A stretch of 6,160 nt of DNA, from the NCBI GenBank assembly GCA_027036915.1, contig JALWCD010000092.1, positions 1 through 6,160 of the forward strand, in the 5' to 3' direction. Shown piece by piece: positions 5,778 through 6,160 of the stretch. Position 1 is the stretch's first letter, and the number at the start of each line of letters is the position of its first letter. The position numbers and the translations under genes were made by a program. A model generated the notes under the pieces. That model had not been told where the DNA came from. It did not search any database and was given only the letters and a program-made list of their open reading frames with translations. Source of the stretch: Thermodesulfatator sp. (GTDB taxonomy: Bacteria > Desulfobacterota > Thermodesulfobacteria > Thermodesulfobacteriales > Thermodesulfobacteriaceae).

Positions 5778-5802
5778 AGAAGTTTCGTGGGACTCTCCGG
5801 AG

Positions 5803-5830
5803 TTAAAAGATAAGAATCTTCCGGTATAAT
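5803..5830 (+). promoter_or_regulatory. lgt promoter giving a probable leaderless mRNA
   Basis: A perfect TATAAT occupies 5825-5830. The best -35 is TTAAAA (5803-5808, 4 of 6) at a 16-base spacing. Six bases (5831-5836) separate the -10 from the lgt ATG, so the usual start point is at or within a base or two of the A of the initiation codon. The small palindrome CTCCGGAG (5795-5802) abuts the -35. Confidence 0.7.
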
Positions 5831-5836
5831 GGAACC

Positions 5837-6160
5837 ATGTTGCCCTACCCTCAAATTAATCCCGAGCTTTTCCGGATCGGGCCCCTGGCGGTGCGCTGGT
5901 ACGGTCTCATGTATCTTCTGGGGTTTCTGGCGGCCTACTTTCTGGCCCGCAGACAGCTCCGCGAACGGGGCCATCCGGAACTGGTCAGGGTGCTGGAGGA
6001 CGTGCTCTTCTGGGGCGGGCTTGGCCTCATCGTGGGGGCCCGGCTGGGACACGTGCTTTTTTACTATCCGGGCTACTATCTCAGGAAACCTCTGGAGATT
6101 CCGGCGGTCTGGCACGGAGGAATGTCCTTCCACGGAGGGCTCATCGGGGCGGTGCTGGCC
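5837..6160 (+). CDS. lgt: Prolipoprotein diacylglyceryl transferase Lgt, N-terminal 108 residues (cut by window)
   Basis: Lgt is the inner-membrane enzyme that moves diacylglyceryl from phosphatidylglycerol to the lipobox Cys of prolipoproteins, the first step of lipoprotein maturation. The visible 108 residues carry the family opening YPQINPELFRIGPLAVRWYG and a first membrane helix (about 22-38). A second hydrophobic segment (about 56-75) contains GLIVGARLGHVLFYY, and the diagnostic WHGGMSFHGGLIG lies at 92-104. H99 matches the essential His103 of E. coli Lgt; the later essential Arg and His lie beyond the window. The ATG at 5837 is preferred because family homology starts at residue 3-4. 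Only GGAA, two bases from the ATG, resembles a ribosome site, and the -10 box is immediately upstream, so leaderless initiation is likely. The efflux adaptor's Cys19 in this same window is a plausible substrate. Confidence 0.96.
   Translation, partial: MLPYPQINPELFRIGPLAVRWYGLMYLLGFLAAYFLARRQLRERGHPELVRVLEDVLFWGGLGLIVGARLGHVLFYYPGYYLRKPLEIPAVWHGGMSFHGGLIGAVLA

Noticed and set aside
5729..6133. N-terminal extension of the HTH regulator to a 339-residue protein starting inside lgt
   Set aside because: The extension is antisense to lgt, has His/Pro/Gln-rich shadow composition, and a good ribosome site marks the ATG at 5728.
1..6160. tRNA/rRNA genes, CRISPR arrays, insertion sequences, attachment sites, riboswitches
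   Set aside because: No cloverleaf, spaced repeats, transposase-like frames, long terminal inverted repeats or recognisable leader aptamer were seen; gaps between genes are all 109 bases or shorter.

Overview
The window reads as a GC-rich, probably thermophilic Gram-negative bacterium. The proteins are rich in Glu, Lys and Arg and poor in Asn and Gln. A TolC-type outer-membrane channel and a lipoprotein efflux adaptor imply two membranes. My best guess is a Thermodesulfobacteriota/Desulfobacterota-type thermophile; this is an impression from protein style, not a search result.

Left part (1-3182, minus strand): a tripartite efflux operon reads leftwards, with a TolC-family channel gene first. 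Overlapping it by 14 bases is the gene for an RND-type membrane-fusion lipoprotein, which runs off the left edge; the inner-membrane pump is presumably just outside. Upstream on the same strand, behind its own promoter region, is a 236-residue protein that aligns over both domains with the RNA 2'-phosphotransferase (Tpt1/KptA) family. It has lost the Arg-His pair and the HGT motif of the active site, and it carries a Lys-rich tail. A sigma70-like promoter sits between it and tolC.

Middle (3183-5124, plus strand): an AT-rich 109-base divergent region holds a strong rpoD promoter (TTGTCA-17-TATAAA). Its -35 lies in a palindrome that also presents TTGACA to the opposite strand. The housekeeping sigma factor gene rpoD follows. 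Directly abutting it (TAA then ATG, no gap) is an unrecognised 166-residue exported protein.

Right part (5114-6160): a 204-residue helix-turn-helix protein on the minus strand overlaps the exported-protein gene tail to tail by 11 bases. Beyond its start codon, on the plus strand, come an intrinsic terminator, a TATAAT promoter whose predicted start point is the A of the ATG, and the beginning of lgt (prolipoprotein diacylglyceryl transferase), cut by the right edge.

How they fit: Lgt would lipidate the efflux adaptor's Cys19. RpoD's conserved promoter-reading residues agree with the -10/-35 boxes seen here. The most unusual items are the degenerate Tpt1-like protein sharing a promoter region with rpoD, the apparently leaderless lgt, and a layout that makes the rpoD-operon mRNA antisense to the whole regulator gene before it meets a terminator. 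I did not find a complete new defence or mobile system.
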